The notes under the pieces were generated by a model. That model saw only the letters and a list, made by a program, of their open reading frames with translations. It ran no database searches and was not told the origin of the DNA. Positions 1 through 8,439 of a stretch of DNA of 64,000 nucleotides are shown one piece after another; position 1 is the first letter of the stretch, and each line of letters begins with the position of its first letter. Origin of the DNA: Egibacteraceae bacterium (lineage in GTDB: Bacteria; Actinomycetota; Nitriliruptoria; Euzebyales; Egibacteraceae); NCBI GenBank assembly GCA_035540635.1, contig DATLGH010000045.1:1-64000 (forward strand). Direction: 5' to 3'. A program made the translations under genes and the position numbers.

Positions 1-106
1 GGCGGAGGAGTGGTACGCGAAGGTCGCCGCCGGCGCCCGGGGTGGTGCCGGCGAGCCGGGTGGTGCCGGCCTGCCCGACCATCTGCGCGAGGGCAACGTC
101 GTGTGA
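1..106 (+). CDS. ilvB: Acetolactate synthase large subunit, C-terminal end (partial)
   Basis: The window opens inside a gene read in the frame starting at base 2. Its last 34 codons begin AEEWYAKVAAGA and end at the TGA at 104-106. The residues alone are not diagnostic. The gene is called ilvB because ilvN and ilvC follow on the same strand in the standard ilvBNC order; the large subunit condenses pyruvate with pyruvate or 2-oxobutyrate using thiamine diphosphate. The tail contains a short Gly/Pro-rich duplication (GGAGEPGGAG). The identification rests mainly on context. Confidence 0.75.
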   Translation, partial: AEEWYAKVAAGARGGAGEPGGAGLPDHLREGNVV

Positions 107-169
107 GGCCGCAACGCGCCTCCGGTACCCTCTCCCCGTGAGCGCCTCGAGCGCCAGAAAGGCGAACCC

Positions 170-694
170 ATGGCGAAGCACACGCTGAGCGTGCTGGTCG
201 AGAACAGGCCGGGCGTGCTGGCCCGCATCGCGGGGCTCTTCAGCCGGCGCGGGTTCAACATCGAGTCGCTGGCCGTCGGACCCACGGAGGTGCACGACGT
301 CTCGCGCATGACGATCGTCGTGGACGCGGCCGCCCAGCCACTCGAGCAGGTGACGAAGCAGCTGAACAAGCTCATCCACGTGCTGAAGATCGTCGAGCTG
401 GAACCGGGCTTGACTGTCGAGCGGGAGCTCCAGCTCGTCAAGGTCGCCGCCGAGGGCGGCAACCGCAGCGAGATCATCGAGATCGCCGACGTCTTCCGCG
501 CCAAGGTCGTCGACGTGGACGTGGACGCGATCACCATCGAGGCCACCGGCTCACCGGAGAAGCTCGCGGCGATGGTGCGCCTGCTCAGTCCCTACGGCAT
601 CCGCGAGCTCGTCGGGTCGGGGCTCATCGCCGTCGGCCGGGGGTCGAGGAGCATCACCGAGGGCCGCGGGCTCCGTCTGGAGCGGACGGCGTAG
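170..694 (+). CDS. ilvN: Acetolactate synthase small (regulatory) subunit
   Basis: A 174-residue protein of normal length for IlvN/IlvH. The N-terminus (MAKHTLSVLVENRPGVLARI, then FSRRGFNIESLAVG) is a textbook ACT domain at about residues 3-75, the part that binds valine and confers feedback inhibition on the IlvB catalytic subunit. Residues about 80-160 match the C-terminal small-subunit domain (ELQLVKVAAEGGNRSEI and PYGIRELVGSG). It starts 63 bases after the ilvB stop and lies 42 bases before ilvC, so the three genes are probably one operon. A purine-rich AGAAAGGCG precedes the ATG. Confidence 0.96.
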   Translation: MAKHTLSVLVENRPGVLARIAGLFSRRGFNIESLAVGPTEVHDVSRMTIVVDAAAQPLEQVTKQLNKLIHVLKIVELEPGLTVERELQLVKVAAEGGNRSEIIEIADVFRAKVVDVDVDAITIEATGSPEKLAAMVRLLSPYGIRELVGSGLIAVGRGSRSITEGRGLRLERTA

Positions 695-736
695 AGGAAC
701 GGGAGCGGGCGTCACGGCGTCCGGCGGAGGAAGCTC

Positions 737-1732
737 ATGGCCAACATGTACTACGACGACCACGCGTCCCTCGAGCTCCTGGAGGGCAAGACCGTCGCCG
801 TCCTCGGCTACGGCGCCCAGGGCCACGCCCACGCCCGCAACCTCGCGGACTCGGGCGTGACGGTGTGCGTGGGTCTCTACGCCGGGTCGCGGAGCACCGC
901 CAAGGCGGAGGCCGCGGGCCTCGAGGTCCTGCCGACGAGCGAGGCCGCCAAGCGCGGCGACGTCGTCATGGTGCTGCTGCCCGACACCATCCAGCCGCAG
1001 GTCTACACCCAGGAGATCGAGCCGGGACTGGTCGAGGGCAACGCCCTTTTCTTCGCCCACGGCTTCAACATCCACTACGGGCAGGTCGCGCCTCCCGAGG
1101 GCGTCGACGTCTGCCTCGTCGCCCCGAAGGGCCCCGGCCACCTCGTGCGCCGCACCTACACCGAAGGCACCGGCGTGCCGGCGCTCTTCGCGGTCGAGCA
1201 GGACGCCTCGGGCCACGCCCGCGAGCTCGCCATGGCCTATGCGAAGGGGATCGGGGCCACCCGCGCGGGGCTCATCGAGACGACGTTCGCCGAGGAGACC
1301 GAGACCGACCTCTTCGGTGAGCAGGCGGTCCTCTGCGGAGGGGCGTCGAGCCTCGTGCAGAAGGGTTTCGAGACGCTTGTCGAGGCCGGCTACCAGCCCG
1401 AGGTGGCCTACTTCGAGTGCCTGCACGAGCTGAAGCTCATCGTGGACCTCCTCTACGAGGGCGGCTTCGAGCGGATGCGCTACGTCATCAGCGACACCGC
1501 GGAGTACGGCGACTACACCTCCGGCCCGTTCGTCGTCGACGACGGGGTCAAGCAGCGGATGCGCACGGTCCTCGACCGGGTGCAGGACGGCACGTGGGCA
1601 CGCGACTGGATTCTCGAGAACGCCGCCGGCCAGCCGTCTTTCCGGGCGCAGCGCCGCCGCCAGTCCGAGCACCCGATCGAAACGGTGGGCCGGGAGCTCC
1701 GCGCGATGATGAGCTGGCTACCGAGCAGGTAG
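737..1732 (+). CDS. ilvC: Ketol-acid reductoisomerase, class I
   Basis: A 331-residue, short-form (class I) KARI, which isomerises and reduces acetolactate or acetohydroxybutyrate in valine and isoleucine synthesis. The Rossmann fingerprint [17 protein letters not shown] lies at about residues 24-40. The cofactor loop [13 protein letters not shown] keeps the serine pair usual for NADPH-dependent enzymes, although the residues around it differ from the common GLREGSKSW form. The catalytic C-terminal domain has [11 protein letters not shown] and [16 protein letters not shown], which supplies the metal-binding acidic residues. A strong GGAGGAAG ribosome site precedes the ATG. Third gene of ilvBNC. 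Confidence 0.97.
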   Translation: MANMYYDDHASLELLEGKTVAVLGYGAQGHAHARNLADSGVTVCVGLYAGSRSTAKAEAAGLEVLPTSEAAKRGDVVMVLLPDTIQPQVYTQEIEPGLVEGNALFFAHGFNIHYGQVAPPEGVDVCLVAPKGPGHLVRRTYTEGTGVPALFAVEQDASGHARELAMAYAKGIGATRAGLIETTFAEETETDLFGEQAVLCGGASSLVQKGFETLVEAGYQPEVAYFECLHELKLIVDLLYEGGFERMRYVISDTAEYGDYTSGPFVVDDGVKQRMRTVLDRVQDGTWARDWILENAAGQPSFRAQRRRQSEHPIETVGRELRAMMSWLPSR

Positions 1733-1737
1733 GGCCG

Positions 1738-2619
1738 ATGGCGCCCTACGTCCGGGATCTGCTGCGCGACGGGGGGCCCGCGTTCTCCTTCGAGTTCTTC
1801 CCGCCCAAGACCGACGAGGGCGAGCAGCAGCTCTGGCGCGCCATCAGCGAGCTCGAGCCCCTGAAGCCGACCTACGTGTCGGTGACCTGCAGGGCGAGCG
1901 GGTCCACCCACGAGCGCACCATCCGCACGGTGGAGCGCATCGCACGGGAGACGTCGATCACGCCGGTCGCTCATCTCACCTGCGCCGGCGTCTCGCGCGA
2001 CGAGCTGCGCACCACCATCCGGCGCCTGGCTGACGCGGGTGTGCGCAACGTGCTCGCCCTGCGTGGGGACCCACCGGCAGGGCTCGACAAGGAGTGGGTT
2101 GCCCACCGTGACGGCCTGCGCCATGCGGCCGAGCTCGTCGCCCTGCTCCACGAGGAGGGCGACTTCTGCGTCGGCGTGGCGGCGTTCCCCGAGACCCACC
2201 CGGAGTCTTCCGATCCCGACACCGACGTGCGCTACTTCGTGGAGAAGGTCGCAGCAGGCGCGGACTTCGCGGTCACGCAGTTCTTCTTCGACCCCGACGA
2301 CTACTTCAGGATGGTCGCCCGGGTCCGGGAGGCCGGCTGCGACGTGCCGATCGTGGCAGGGGTCATGCCCGTCACGAACCTGTCGTCGATCGAGCGGATG
2401 GCCGCCCTGTCGGGTGCGGCGTTCCCGATCGATCTCGCCGGGCGCCTCCGGCGCGTCGGCGACGACCCCGAGCGCGTGCGCGCCATCGGCGTCGAGGTGG
2501 CGAGCGACCTGTGCCGCCGGCTGCTCGACGGCGGCGCGCCGGGCATCCACTTCTACACCCTCAACCGGTCGACGGCGACCCGCGAGATCTACACCGAGCT
2601 GGGGTTGCGACAGGTCTGA
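1738..2619 (+). CDS. metF: Methylenetetrahydrofolate reductase
   Basis: A 293-residue TIM-barrel flavoprotein that reduces 5,10-methylene-THF to 5-methyl-THF for methionine synthesis. Family motifs are FSFEFFPPKTDEG near the N-terminus, PTYVSVTCRASGS, VRNVLALRGDPP, FAVTQFFFDPDDYF and GAPGIHFYTLNRS at the C-terminus. The frame is open far upstream, but the ATG at 1738, five bases after the ilvC stop, gives the normal length and the conserved start, so it was chosen. Tight spacing implies co-transcription with ilvC. A 9-bp inverted repeat follows the stop. Confidence 0.95.
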   Translation: MAPYVRDLLRDGGPAFSFEFFPPKTDEGEQQLWRAISELEPLKPTYVSVTCRASGSTHERTIRTVERIARETSITPVAHLTCAGVSRDELRTTIRRLADAGVRNVLALRGDPPAGLDKEWVAHRDGLRHAAELVALLHEEGDFCVGVAAFPETHPESSDPDTDVRYFVEKVAAGADFAVTQFFFDPDDYFRMVARVREAGCDVPIVAGVMPVTNLSSIERMAALSGAAFPIDLAGRLRRVGDDPERVRAIGVEVASDLCRRLLDGGAPGIHFYTLNRSTATREIYTELGLRQV

Positions 2620-2620
2620 G

Positions 2621-2648
2621 GGGTGGCGGTTGGCTTCCGCCGCCACCC
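2621..2648. terminator. Inverted repeat between metF and serA
   Basis: A perfect 9-bp stem, GGGTGGCGG at 2621-2629 and CCGCCACCC at 2640-2648, with a 10-base loop, begins two bases after the metF stop. There is no T-tract, so it may be a weak or Rho-assisted terminator. It overlaps the proposed serA -35 element, so it could also influence serA transcription. Confidence 0.5.
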
Positions 2649-2660
2649 CCGCCCTACAGT
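2630..2660 (+). promoter_or_regulatory. Probable serA promoter
   Basis: TTGGCT at 2630-2635 and TACAGT at 2655-2660 are separated by 19 bases, a fair match to actinobacterial vegetative promoters (TTG-type -35, TANNNT -10). The predicted transcript would start about 30 bases before the serA ATG at 2698. Supported by motif match only. Confidence 0.45.
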
Positions 2661-2697
2661 GGGGCCCACCAATCACCCGGCCGAAGGTCGCCCTGCA

Positions 2698-4269
2698 ATG
2701 AAGGTCCTCGTCGCCGACACCCTCTCCGAGGCCGGCGTCGCCGCGCTGTCCGAGCACGCCGAGGTCGACGTCCGCACCGGTCTGGACAAGTCCGCGCTCG
2801 TCGCGGCGATCCCGGAGTACGACGCCGTCGTGGTCCGCTCAGCGACGACGATCGACGCCGACGTCATCGCTGCGGCCCGCAACCTCAAGGTGATCGCCCG
2901 CGCCGGCATCGGCCTCGACAACGTCGACGTGGCGGCCGCGACCGCCCGTGGCGTCATCGTCTGCAACGCGCCGCAGTCGAACGTCATCAGCGCCGCCGAG
3001 CACACCGTGGCGCTCCTGCTCGCCCTGGCCAGGCGGATCCCCGAGGCCCACCAGAGCCTCCGGCGGGGGGAATGGAAGCGCAGCGCCCTCGAGGGGATGG
3101 AGCTGCACGGCAAGACGCTCGGCCTCCTGGGGCTCGGGCGGGTCGGCACGCTCGTCGCTCAGCGCTGCCACGCGTTCGGCATGCGCCTCCTCGCCTACGA
3201 CCCGTTCGTGTCGGCCGAGCGGGCCGCGCGCATGGGGGCGGAGCTCGTCGGGTCGGTGCAGGAGCTGTGCGCCGCCGCCGACGTCCTCACCGTCCACCTG
3301 CCGAAGTCAGCCGAGACCGTCGGCATCATCGGCGAGCCGGAGCTGCGCGCCATGAAGCCGAGTGCGCGCGTCGTCAACACCGCACGGGGCGGCATCGTCG
3401 ACGAGGACGCGCTCTACACCGCGCTGAGCGAAGGCTGGATCGCCGGTGCGGCGCTCGACGTCTTCTCCACCGAGCCGATGACCGACTCGAAGCTGTTCCG
3501 CCTCGACAACATCGTCGTGACCCCGCACCTCGGCGCCTCCACGACCGAGGCCCAGGACAAGGCGGGCACGATGGTCGCCGAGGCGGTGGTGCTCGCCTTG
3601 AGGGGCGACTTCGTGCCCAGTGCGGTCAACGTGCAGGTGGGCGCGGGTATCCCCGAGGCGGCCCGCCCGTTCATGCCGCTCGCCGAGAAGCTCGGGCGGC
3701 TGTGCACGGCGTTGCGGGCCGGGTCCACGGCGGAGGTCACCGTCGAGTACGTCGGGCGCATCGCCGGCGAGGACACCCAGGCCGTGACGCTGTCGGCGCT
3801 GAAGGGCCTGCTCACCGATGTCGTGCACGAACCGGTCACGTTCGTCAACGCCCCGCTGCTCGCCGAGGAGCGCGGCCTGAAGATCTCCACCGTCGCGTCG
3901 GCGTCCACGGAGGACTACGTGTCGCTCGTGCGGGTCCGCGCCGGCGAGGTCGAGGTGGCGGGCACGCTCGTCGGGCCGGCCAACCGGGAGCGTCTCGTGG
4001 CCGTCTGGGGGTTCGGCGTCGACATGGAGCCCGCCGACCACATGGTGTTCTTCCGCTACGCCGACCGTCCCGGCGTCGTCGGGATCATCGGCGGCGAGCT
4101 CGGGGAGGCGCAGGTGAACATCGCGAGCATGCAGGTCGGCCGTCAGGAGGCCGGCGGCGAGGCGCTCATAGCCATGACCGTGGACTCCGCGGTGCCATCC
4201 GACGTGGTCGAGCGGATCGCGGCCACTATCGGCGCGACGGACGCCCGGGCCATCGACCTGGTGAGCTGA
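2698..4269 (+). CDS. serA: D-3-phosphoglycerate dehydrogenase, long form
   Basis: A 523-residue type-1 phosphoglycerate dehydrogenase, the first committed enzyme of serine synthesis. The substrate-binding domain (ARAGIGLDNVDVAAATARG) and NAD-binding domain (GLLGLGRVGTLVAQR, then NTARGGIVDE and TPHLGASTTEAQDKAG with the catalytic His) occupy about residues 1-310. An allosteric substrate-binding region and a C-terminal ACT domain (about 450-523, VVGIIGGELGEAQVNIASMQ) follow, as in mycobacterial SerA. The frame extends upstream to 2623, but the ATG at 2698 places MKVLVADTL at the usual N-terminus. The next gene begins one base after its stop. Confidence 0.96.
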   Translation: MKVLVADTLSEAGVAALSEHAEVDVRTGLDKSALVAAIPEYDAVVVRSATTIDADVIAAARNLKVIARAGIGLDNVDVAAATARGVIVCNAPQSNVISAAEHTVALLLALARRIPEAHQSLRRGEWKRSALEGMELHGKTLGLLGLGRVGTLVAQRCHAFGMRLLAYDPFVSAERAARMGAELVGSVQELCAAADVLTVHLPKSAETVGIIGEPELRAMKPSARVVNTARGGIVDEDALYTALSEGWIAGAALDVFSTEPMTDSKLFRLDNIVVTPHLGASTTEAQDKAGTMVAEAVVLALRGDFVPSAVNVQVGAGIPEAARPFMPLAEKLGRLCTALRAGSTAEVTVEYVGRIAGEDTQAVTLSALKGLLTDVVHEPVTFVNAPLLAEERGLKISTVASASTEDYVSLVRVRAGEVEVAGTLVGPANRERLVAVWGFGVDMEPADHMVFFRYADRPGVVGIIGGELGEAQVNIASMQVGRQEAGGEALIAMTVDSAVPSDVVERIAATIGATDARAIDLVS

Positions 4270-4270
4270 C

Positions 4271-5239
4271 GTGGCCGCACCCCGTATCGCCGTCGCCCCG
4301 GGGGGAGCCCGCCAGTGGGTCTGCGACGCCGTGCGCGCCGGCGGTGCCGAGCTCGTCGAGCCGGAGCGCGCCGAAGGCATCGTGTGGACGGAGACCGACC
4401 GCGCCGCGGACCTCAAGCGGCTGCTCGACGACGTCCCGGGCATCCGCTGGGTGCAGCTGCCGTGGGCGGGCGTCGAGCCGTTCGCTCGCGCGGGGGTGCT
4501 CGACGACCGCCGGCTGTGGACCTGCGGGAAGGGCGTCTACGCCCGCCCGGTGGCCGAGCACGCGCTCGCGCTCGCCCTGGCGGGTCTGCGTAACCTCAAG
4601 CGCTTCGCCACCTCCCGCAGCTGGGACGAGCAGTCCGGCATAAGCCTCGTCGGCGGCAAGGTGACGATCTTCGGTGGGGGCGGGATCTGCCGGGAACTGC
4701 TCCGCCTGCTCGCACCGTTCGACGCCGAGGTCACCGTCGTCCGCCGCCACCCCGACGCTCGCCTCGACGGCAAGGGGGGGACGCCCGAGGGCACGCAGGC
4801 CCCGCCCCTGCGTGGCGTCCAGCGCGTGTTCGGCTTCGGCGAACGCTACGAAGCGCTGCGCGATGCCGACGTGGTGTTCCTCGCGCTCGCGCTGACCGCG
4901 GAGACGGCGGGGCTCATGGGGGCGATCGAGTTCGAGCTCATGGCACCCCACGCCTGGCTCGTGAACGTCGCCCGTGGGGAGCACGTCGTGACCGACGAGC
5001 TGCTCGTCGCCCTGCAGGGCGACGTCATCGGTGGGGCGGCCCTCGACGTCACCGACCCCGAGCCGCTGCCCGAAGGCCACCCACTGTGGTCGCTGCCGAA
5101 CTGCCTCATCACTCCGCACACGGCGAACACCGAGGACATGGCGATCCCGCTGCTGTCCGAGCGCATCGCCGAGAACGTCCGGCGCTTCGGCGCCGGCGAG
5201 GAACTCATCGGCCCGGTCGACGCGATGCTCGGGTACTAA
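4271..5239 (+). CDS. D-isomer-specific 2-hydroxyacid dehydrogenase
   Basis: A 322-residue NAD(P)-dependent 2-hydroxyacid dehydrogenase starting at a GTG one base after serA, so translationally coupled to it. The nucleotide-binding glycine cluster is VTIFGGGGICRELLRLL. VNVARGEHVVTDELLVALQ, GGAALDVTDPEPLPEGHP and ITPHTANTEDM hold the usual catalytic Arg, Glu and His. It lacks the ACT domain of SerA. The substrate cannot be read from sequence; it could act on phosphoglycerate, glyoxylate or hydroxypyruvate-like acids. The family call is secure and the specificity is open. Confidence 0.88.
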   Translation: MAAPRIAVAPGGARQWVCDAVRAGGAELVEPERAEGIVWTETDRAADLKRLLDDVPGIRWVQLPWAGVEPFARAGVLDDRRLWTCGKGVYARPVAEHALALALAGLRNLKRFATSRSWDEQSGISLVGGKVTIFGGGGICRELLRLLAPFDAEVTVVRRHPDARLDGKGGTPEGTQAPPLRGVQRVFGFGERYEALRDADVVFLALALTAETAGLMGAIEFELMAPHAWLVNVARGEHVVTDELLVALQGDVIGGAALDVTDPEPLPEGHPLWSLPNCLITPHTANTEDMAIPLLSERIAENVRRFGAGEELIGPVDAMLGY

Positions 5240-5257
5240 GGCCGGCCGGCCCCGACC

Positions 5258-5518
5258 GTGCACGCCCGCCCTGACGTCGGTGCGCTGAGGGTGGAGCAGC
5301 TTGTGCGGCTGGTGGGGCCGGCGGGGGAGCCGGTGGACCTGCGCCGCACCCTGTGCTGGGCGTGGGCCGACCTGCCGCCGCTGCGCCTCGACGAGGCCGT
5401 GCCCAGCCTGGCCGTCACCGTGCCGGTGCCGCGGGGACGCCCCCGGACGGTCGAGGTGCGTCCTGAGGGCCCCGACGCGGCTCTGGTGACCGTCGTGGGG
5501 CGGGCCCCGGGGCGATGA
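5258..5518 (+). CDS. N-terminal fragment of a split AlkA-like DNA glycosylase
   Basis: This 86-residue GTG-start ORF ends in an ATGA overlap with the next gene. Its pattern (EPVDLRRTL, then PRGRPRTVEVRPEG and a closing VTVVGRAPGR) resembles the N-terminal beta domain of actinobacterial AlkA-like base-excision glycosylases, which normally precedes the helix-hairpin-helix domain in the same polypeptide. Here that domain is encoded in the next reading frame. A one-base indel in the G/C-rich run just before 5515 would fuse the two. It may instead be a real two-subunit arrangement. The homology is inferred from pattern only. Confidence 0.55.
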   Translation: MHARPDVGALRVEQLVRLVGPAGEPVDLRRTLCWAWADLPPLRLDEAVPSLAVTVPVPRGRPRTVEVRPEGPDAALVTVVGRAPGR

Positions 5519-6195
5519 CGGCCGCCGCGCTCGTGGGGGCCGTACGGTCGATGCTGCGCCTCGACGAGGACCTGTCGGGCTTCTACTCGCTGGCGGGCGC
5601 CGACCCCGATCTCGCCTGGGTGTGCCGAGGCGCCGGGCGGCTGACCCGCAGCCCGAGTGTCTTCGAGGACGTGGTCAAGACCGTCTGCTCGACGAACTGC
5701 CACTGGTCGGCGACCCGGCGGATGGTGACCGCGCTCGTCGAGCACCTCGGCGAGCTGGCCGCCGACCACTCCGGACGGGCCTTTCCCACGCCCGCCGCGA
5801 TGGCTGAGGCGGGCGAAGACTTCTACACCGACGTGATGCGGGCCGGCTACCGCGCGCGCTCCCTCCATGCCATCGCGCAGCGGGTGAACGCGGGGGACGT
5901 CGCTCTCGAGGAGCTCGCGCTTCCCGATGCGGTGAGCGACGAGGACGCGGACGCGCGCCTTCGGTCCCTGCCCGGCATCGGCCCGTACGCCTGCGCGCAC
6001 GTGGGGCTTATGATCGGCCGCTACTCGCGGCTCATCCTCGACTCGTGGACCCGGCCGACCTACGCCCGCCTCGTGGGCCGCCAGCAGGTCGCCGACCGGA
6101 CCATCGAGCGGCGCTTTGCCCGCTACGGGCGCTGGGCCGGCCTCGCGTTCTGGCTGTTCCTCACCCGCGGTTGGGTGACCGACGAGCACGGCTGA
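5515..6195 (+). CDS. HhH-GPD family DNA glycosylase (catalytic domain)
   Basis: A 226-residue protein with the helix-hairpin-helix glycosylase core: LSGFYSL, FEDVVKTVCSTNCHWSATR, then the hairpin LPGIGPYACAHVGLMIGRY at about residues 152-170, followed by LILDSW, whose Asp is the likely catalytic residue. Such enzymes excise alkylated or oxidised bases in base-excision repair. It overlaps the preceding 86-residue ORF by four bases and lacks the N-terminal domain normally attached to it. No Fe-S cysteine motif is visible at the C-terminus. Confidence 0.8.
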   Translation: MTAAALVGAVRSMLRLDEDLSGFYSLAGADPDLAWVCRGAGRLTRSPSVFEDVVKTVCSTNCHWSATRRMVTALVEHLGELAADHSGRAFPTPAAMAEAGEDFYTDVMRAGYRARSLHAIAQRVNAGDVALEELALPDAVSDEDADARLRSLPGIGPYACAHVGLMIGRYSRLILDSWTRPTYARLVGRQQVADRTIERRFARYGRWAGLAFWLFLTRGWVTDEHG

Positions 6196-6239
6196 GGCCA
6201 CACCAAGCGAAATGGACGTTCGGCCCCGCGGCGGCGATG

Positions 6240-6338
6240 ATGGCGTCGATGCAGAAGCGGTGTACGAGCTGCGGCGGCGAGGTGGCGCCGGTCCGCGCAC
6301 GCTTCGAGGTGAGTCGCCGCGACAAACGAGGCGGCTAG
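6240..6338 (+). CDS. Possible 32-residue zinc-ribbon-like peptide
   Basis: A short ATG ORF with QKRCTSCGGEVAPVR, containing one CxxC pair typical of half a zinc ribbon, then a basic tail. It lies between the glycosylase and the decayed transporter. No second CxxC follows, so if real it is truncated or dimerises. Only the CxxC and an in-frame ATG support it. It could equally be chance. Confidence 0.2.
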   Translation: MASMQKRCTSCGGEVAPVRARFEVSRRDKRGG

Positions 6339-6389
6339 CGTCGGGGCATGGTCGCCGTCGATCGGATTGGCCCTGAAGGCTGGGAGCTG

Positions 6390-7110
6390 ATCGTCCGGAA
6401 TCGTGACGGCCCTCCCGGCTGAGCGACAGAAGGCGGTCGCGGGACTCGACGGCGAGCTCCGACACGAACGGGATCATCGCCACGACTCGTGATCTCCGAC
6501 GCCACGAACCAGCAGATCACGACGACGGTCCCCGCTACGAGCGAACCGCCCACCAAGCCGAGGGTCGTGTAGGCCACGGCGCATCCGAGGAGGCCGCCGA
6601 GGACGAAGCGGCGGAGGCCGAAGCGGTCGGAGAGTCGGGCGCGATGAGCCGGGTGACTGCGACAAGCCCGGCGACGGCCACCGCGCCCACAAGCACGAAG
6701 GGCGCCTGCCAGCTTCGTCAGGGCGATGAGGGCACCGGCCGGTACGGTGAGCACGAGCCCGAGCGCCCACGTCAGCTCGGTCGCGCCGAGCACCCTGCTC
6801 CGGCGTGCGAAGGGCACCCGTGCGCCGAACCACCCCTGCATCGGCACGTCGAAGGCGGGCTTGGCGAGGCCGCAGAGGACGATGCCGGCTGCCGCGACCC
6901 CGAACGCGGGTGCACCGGCGACGAGCAGGCAGCCGAGCCCGGTGGCGGAGACGCCGGCGACCATGCAGGCCCGTCGCCCGACCCTTCGGCGACGAGCGGC
7001 ACAGCGGGAGCGGTGAGCCCGGTGAGGGCCCGCACGGCCAGCACCACCCCCAGCGTCTCGGCGGCGACGGTTCGGCGCGCCACGTCCGGTGGGCTACGGT
7101 CCACCGAGGG
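6390..7110 (-). pseudogene. Decayed major facilitator superfamily transporter
   Basis: Membrane-protein sequence runs through this stretch on the minus strand but changes frame several times. From the 5' end: LGVVLAVRALTGLTAPAVPL; then in another frame MVAGVSATGLGCLLVAGAPA and PAFDVPMQGWFGARVPFARR with TELTWALGLVLTVPAGALIA written as one helix pair; then WQAPFVLVGAVAVAGLVAV; then LSDRFGLRRFVLGGLLGCAV and GTVVVICWFVASEIT; finally MIPFVSELAVESRDRLL. Together they cover roughly half an MFS protein, with at least three frameshifts. No single frame encodes a working transporter. Sequencing indels could explain one shift, hardly all. Confidence 0.75.
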
Positions 7111-7139
7111 TGACCCCGCGAGGGCATCGATCGGCTGCC

Positions 7140-7145
7140 TATCGT
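7140..7145 (+). promoter_or_regulatory. -10 element of a leaderless glycosyltransferase mRNA
   Basis: TATCGT ends seven bases before the ATG at 7152, the distance at which transcription would start on the start codon itself. No Shine-Dalgarno sequence precedes this ATG, which fits a leaderless transcript. Confidence 0.45.
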
Positions 7146-7151
7146 GTGACC

Positions 7152-8414
7152 ATGCGGATCCTCGTCTGGCACGGCTACCTGCTCGCCGGGACCGGCTCGA
7201 ACGTCTACACGCGCGAGCTGGCCCGCACCTGGAGTCGCCAGGGGCACGACGTGGTGGTGCTCTGCCAGGAGCCGCACCCCGAGCGCTACGACCTCGGCGG
7301 CGCTCGGGTCGTGCGGCCCCGCATCGACGGGCCGCTGCCGGTCTTCGTCCTCGATCACTACACCGACGCAACGCCCGTGCGGCTTCCCGACATGGCGGTG
7401 GAGGACCGCAGGCGGTTCGTGGAGGTGAACGCGCGGGCGGTCCGCGACGAGCTGCCCGCCGACTTCCTGCTGGCCAACCATGTCCTGCTCGGGGCGCCGG
7501 TGGGCGCCGCGGCGGGTGTGCCCTTCGTCGTCAAGACCCACGGCTCAGAGCTCGAGTTCGCCATGCGCGGTCACCCCGAGCTGTGCCGGTGGGCGCACGA
7601 GACGCTGCGGGCGGCGCGGGCCGTGATCGCCGGTTCGCGCCACGTCGCCGACGTGCTCGATGACGTCGTAGGGCCGGGGGAGCACACGCCGCGGCGCCAC
7701 ATCGTGCCCCCCGGCGTGGACACCGCGGTGCTCCGGCCGCAGGACCGTCCCGCAGCACTGCGGGCGCTCATCGCGGAATGCCACCGTGATGTTGCCCCGC
7801 AGACGGGGACGAGCGACGAGCGCGCGCCCGACCCCGGCAACGCCCGGCGGCTCGCGGACTTCCTGACCGGCGACGCGCCCACGGTCGTCTACGTCGGCAA
7901 GCTCAGCGAGGAGAAGGGGGTCACGCTGCTGCTCGAGGCCACGAGGACCCTGCAGGCGCGGACGGTCGTCGTCGGCTTCGGCCCGCTCCGCGAGCGCCTC
8001 GAGGCACGCGCCCGTCCCGACGTGCTGTTCACCGGACCGCTCGAGCACCGCCACCTCGCCCATCTGTGGCCGCTGGCCGACGTCGCGGTCACCCCATCGG
8101 TCTTCCCCGAGGCCTTCGGGATGGTGGCAGCCGAGGCGGCGTCGTGCGGGTGCCCGCCCCTCGTGGCCCGCCACTCCGGCCTCGCGGAGATCGCTGCCTG
8201 CATCGCGGCCGCGTATCCCCCGCAGCACCGGTCGCTCGTGTCGTTCGCCAACAACGACGTGGACGACCTGCGCGCCAAGCTCGCCGCCCTGACCGCGCTG
8301 CCACGTACGGAGTGGAGGTCGCTCTCACGCGCGGCCCGGCGGGCCGCGGTCACCCAGTGGGGCTGGGACAGCGTGGCCAACCGCCTCGCCGCCGTCGCCA
8401 TCACCAGCCGCTGA
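7152..8414 (+). CDS. Glycosyltransferase, GT4 family
   Basis: A 420-residue GT-B fold enzyme. The N-terminal acceptor domain opens MRILVWHGYLLAGTGSNVYT. The C-terminal nucleotide-sugar domain has VVYVGKLSEEKGVTLLLEA and the GT4 signature FPEAFGMVAAEAASCGCPP, the EX7E-type motif that holds the sugar-nucleotide phosphates, at about residues 320-340. It probably transfers a sugar to a lipid, polysaccharide or small molecule; donor and acceptor cannot be read from sequence. The start was placed at MRILVW rather than the upstream ATG because family members begin this way and a TATCGT box sits just before it. It is a lone gene, divergent from the MFS remnant. Confidence 0.87.
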   Translation: MRILVWHGYLLAGTGSNVYTRELARTWSRQGHDVVVLCQEPHPERYDLGGARVVRPRIDGPLPVFVLDHYTDATPVRLPDMAVEDRRRFVEVNARAVRDELPADFLLANHVLLGAPVGAAAGVPFVVKTHGSELEFAMRGHPELCRWAHETLRAARAVIAGSRHVADVLDDVVGPGEHTPRRHIVPPGVDTAVLRPQDRPAALRALIAECHRDVAPQTGTSDERAPDPGNARRLADFLTGDAPTVVYVGKLSEEKGVTLLLEATRTLQARTVVVGFGPLRERLEARARPDVLFTGPLEHRHLAHLWPLADVAVTPSVFPEAFGMVAAEAASCGCPPLVARHSGLAEIAACIAAAYPPQHRSLVSFANNDVDDLRAKLAALTALPRTEWRSLSRAARRAAVTQWGWDSVANRLAAVAITSR

Positions 8415-8439
8415 GCCGCTGCGAGGACCACGCGCGGCT

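Noticed and set aside
2621-2660. Serine-type leader peptide before serA
   Set aside because: No short ORF with Ser codons is present; only an inverted repeat and promoter-like boxes.
3307-4443. Long minus-strand ORF opposite serA
   Set aside because: Composition is Arg/Gly/His-rich without any domain; serA on the other strand is unambiguous.
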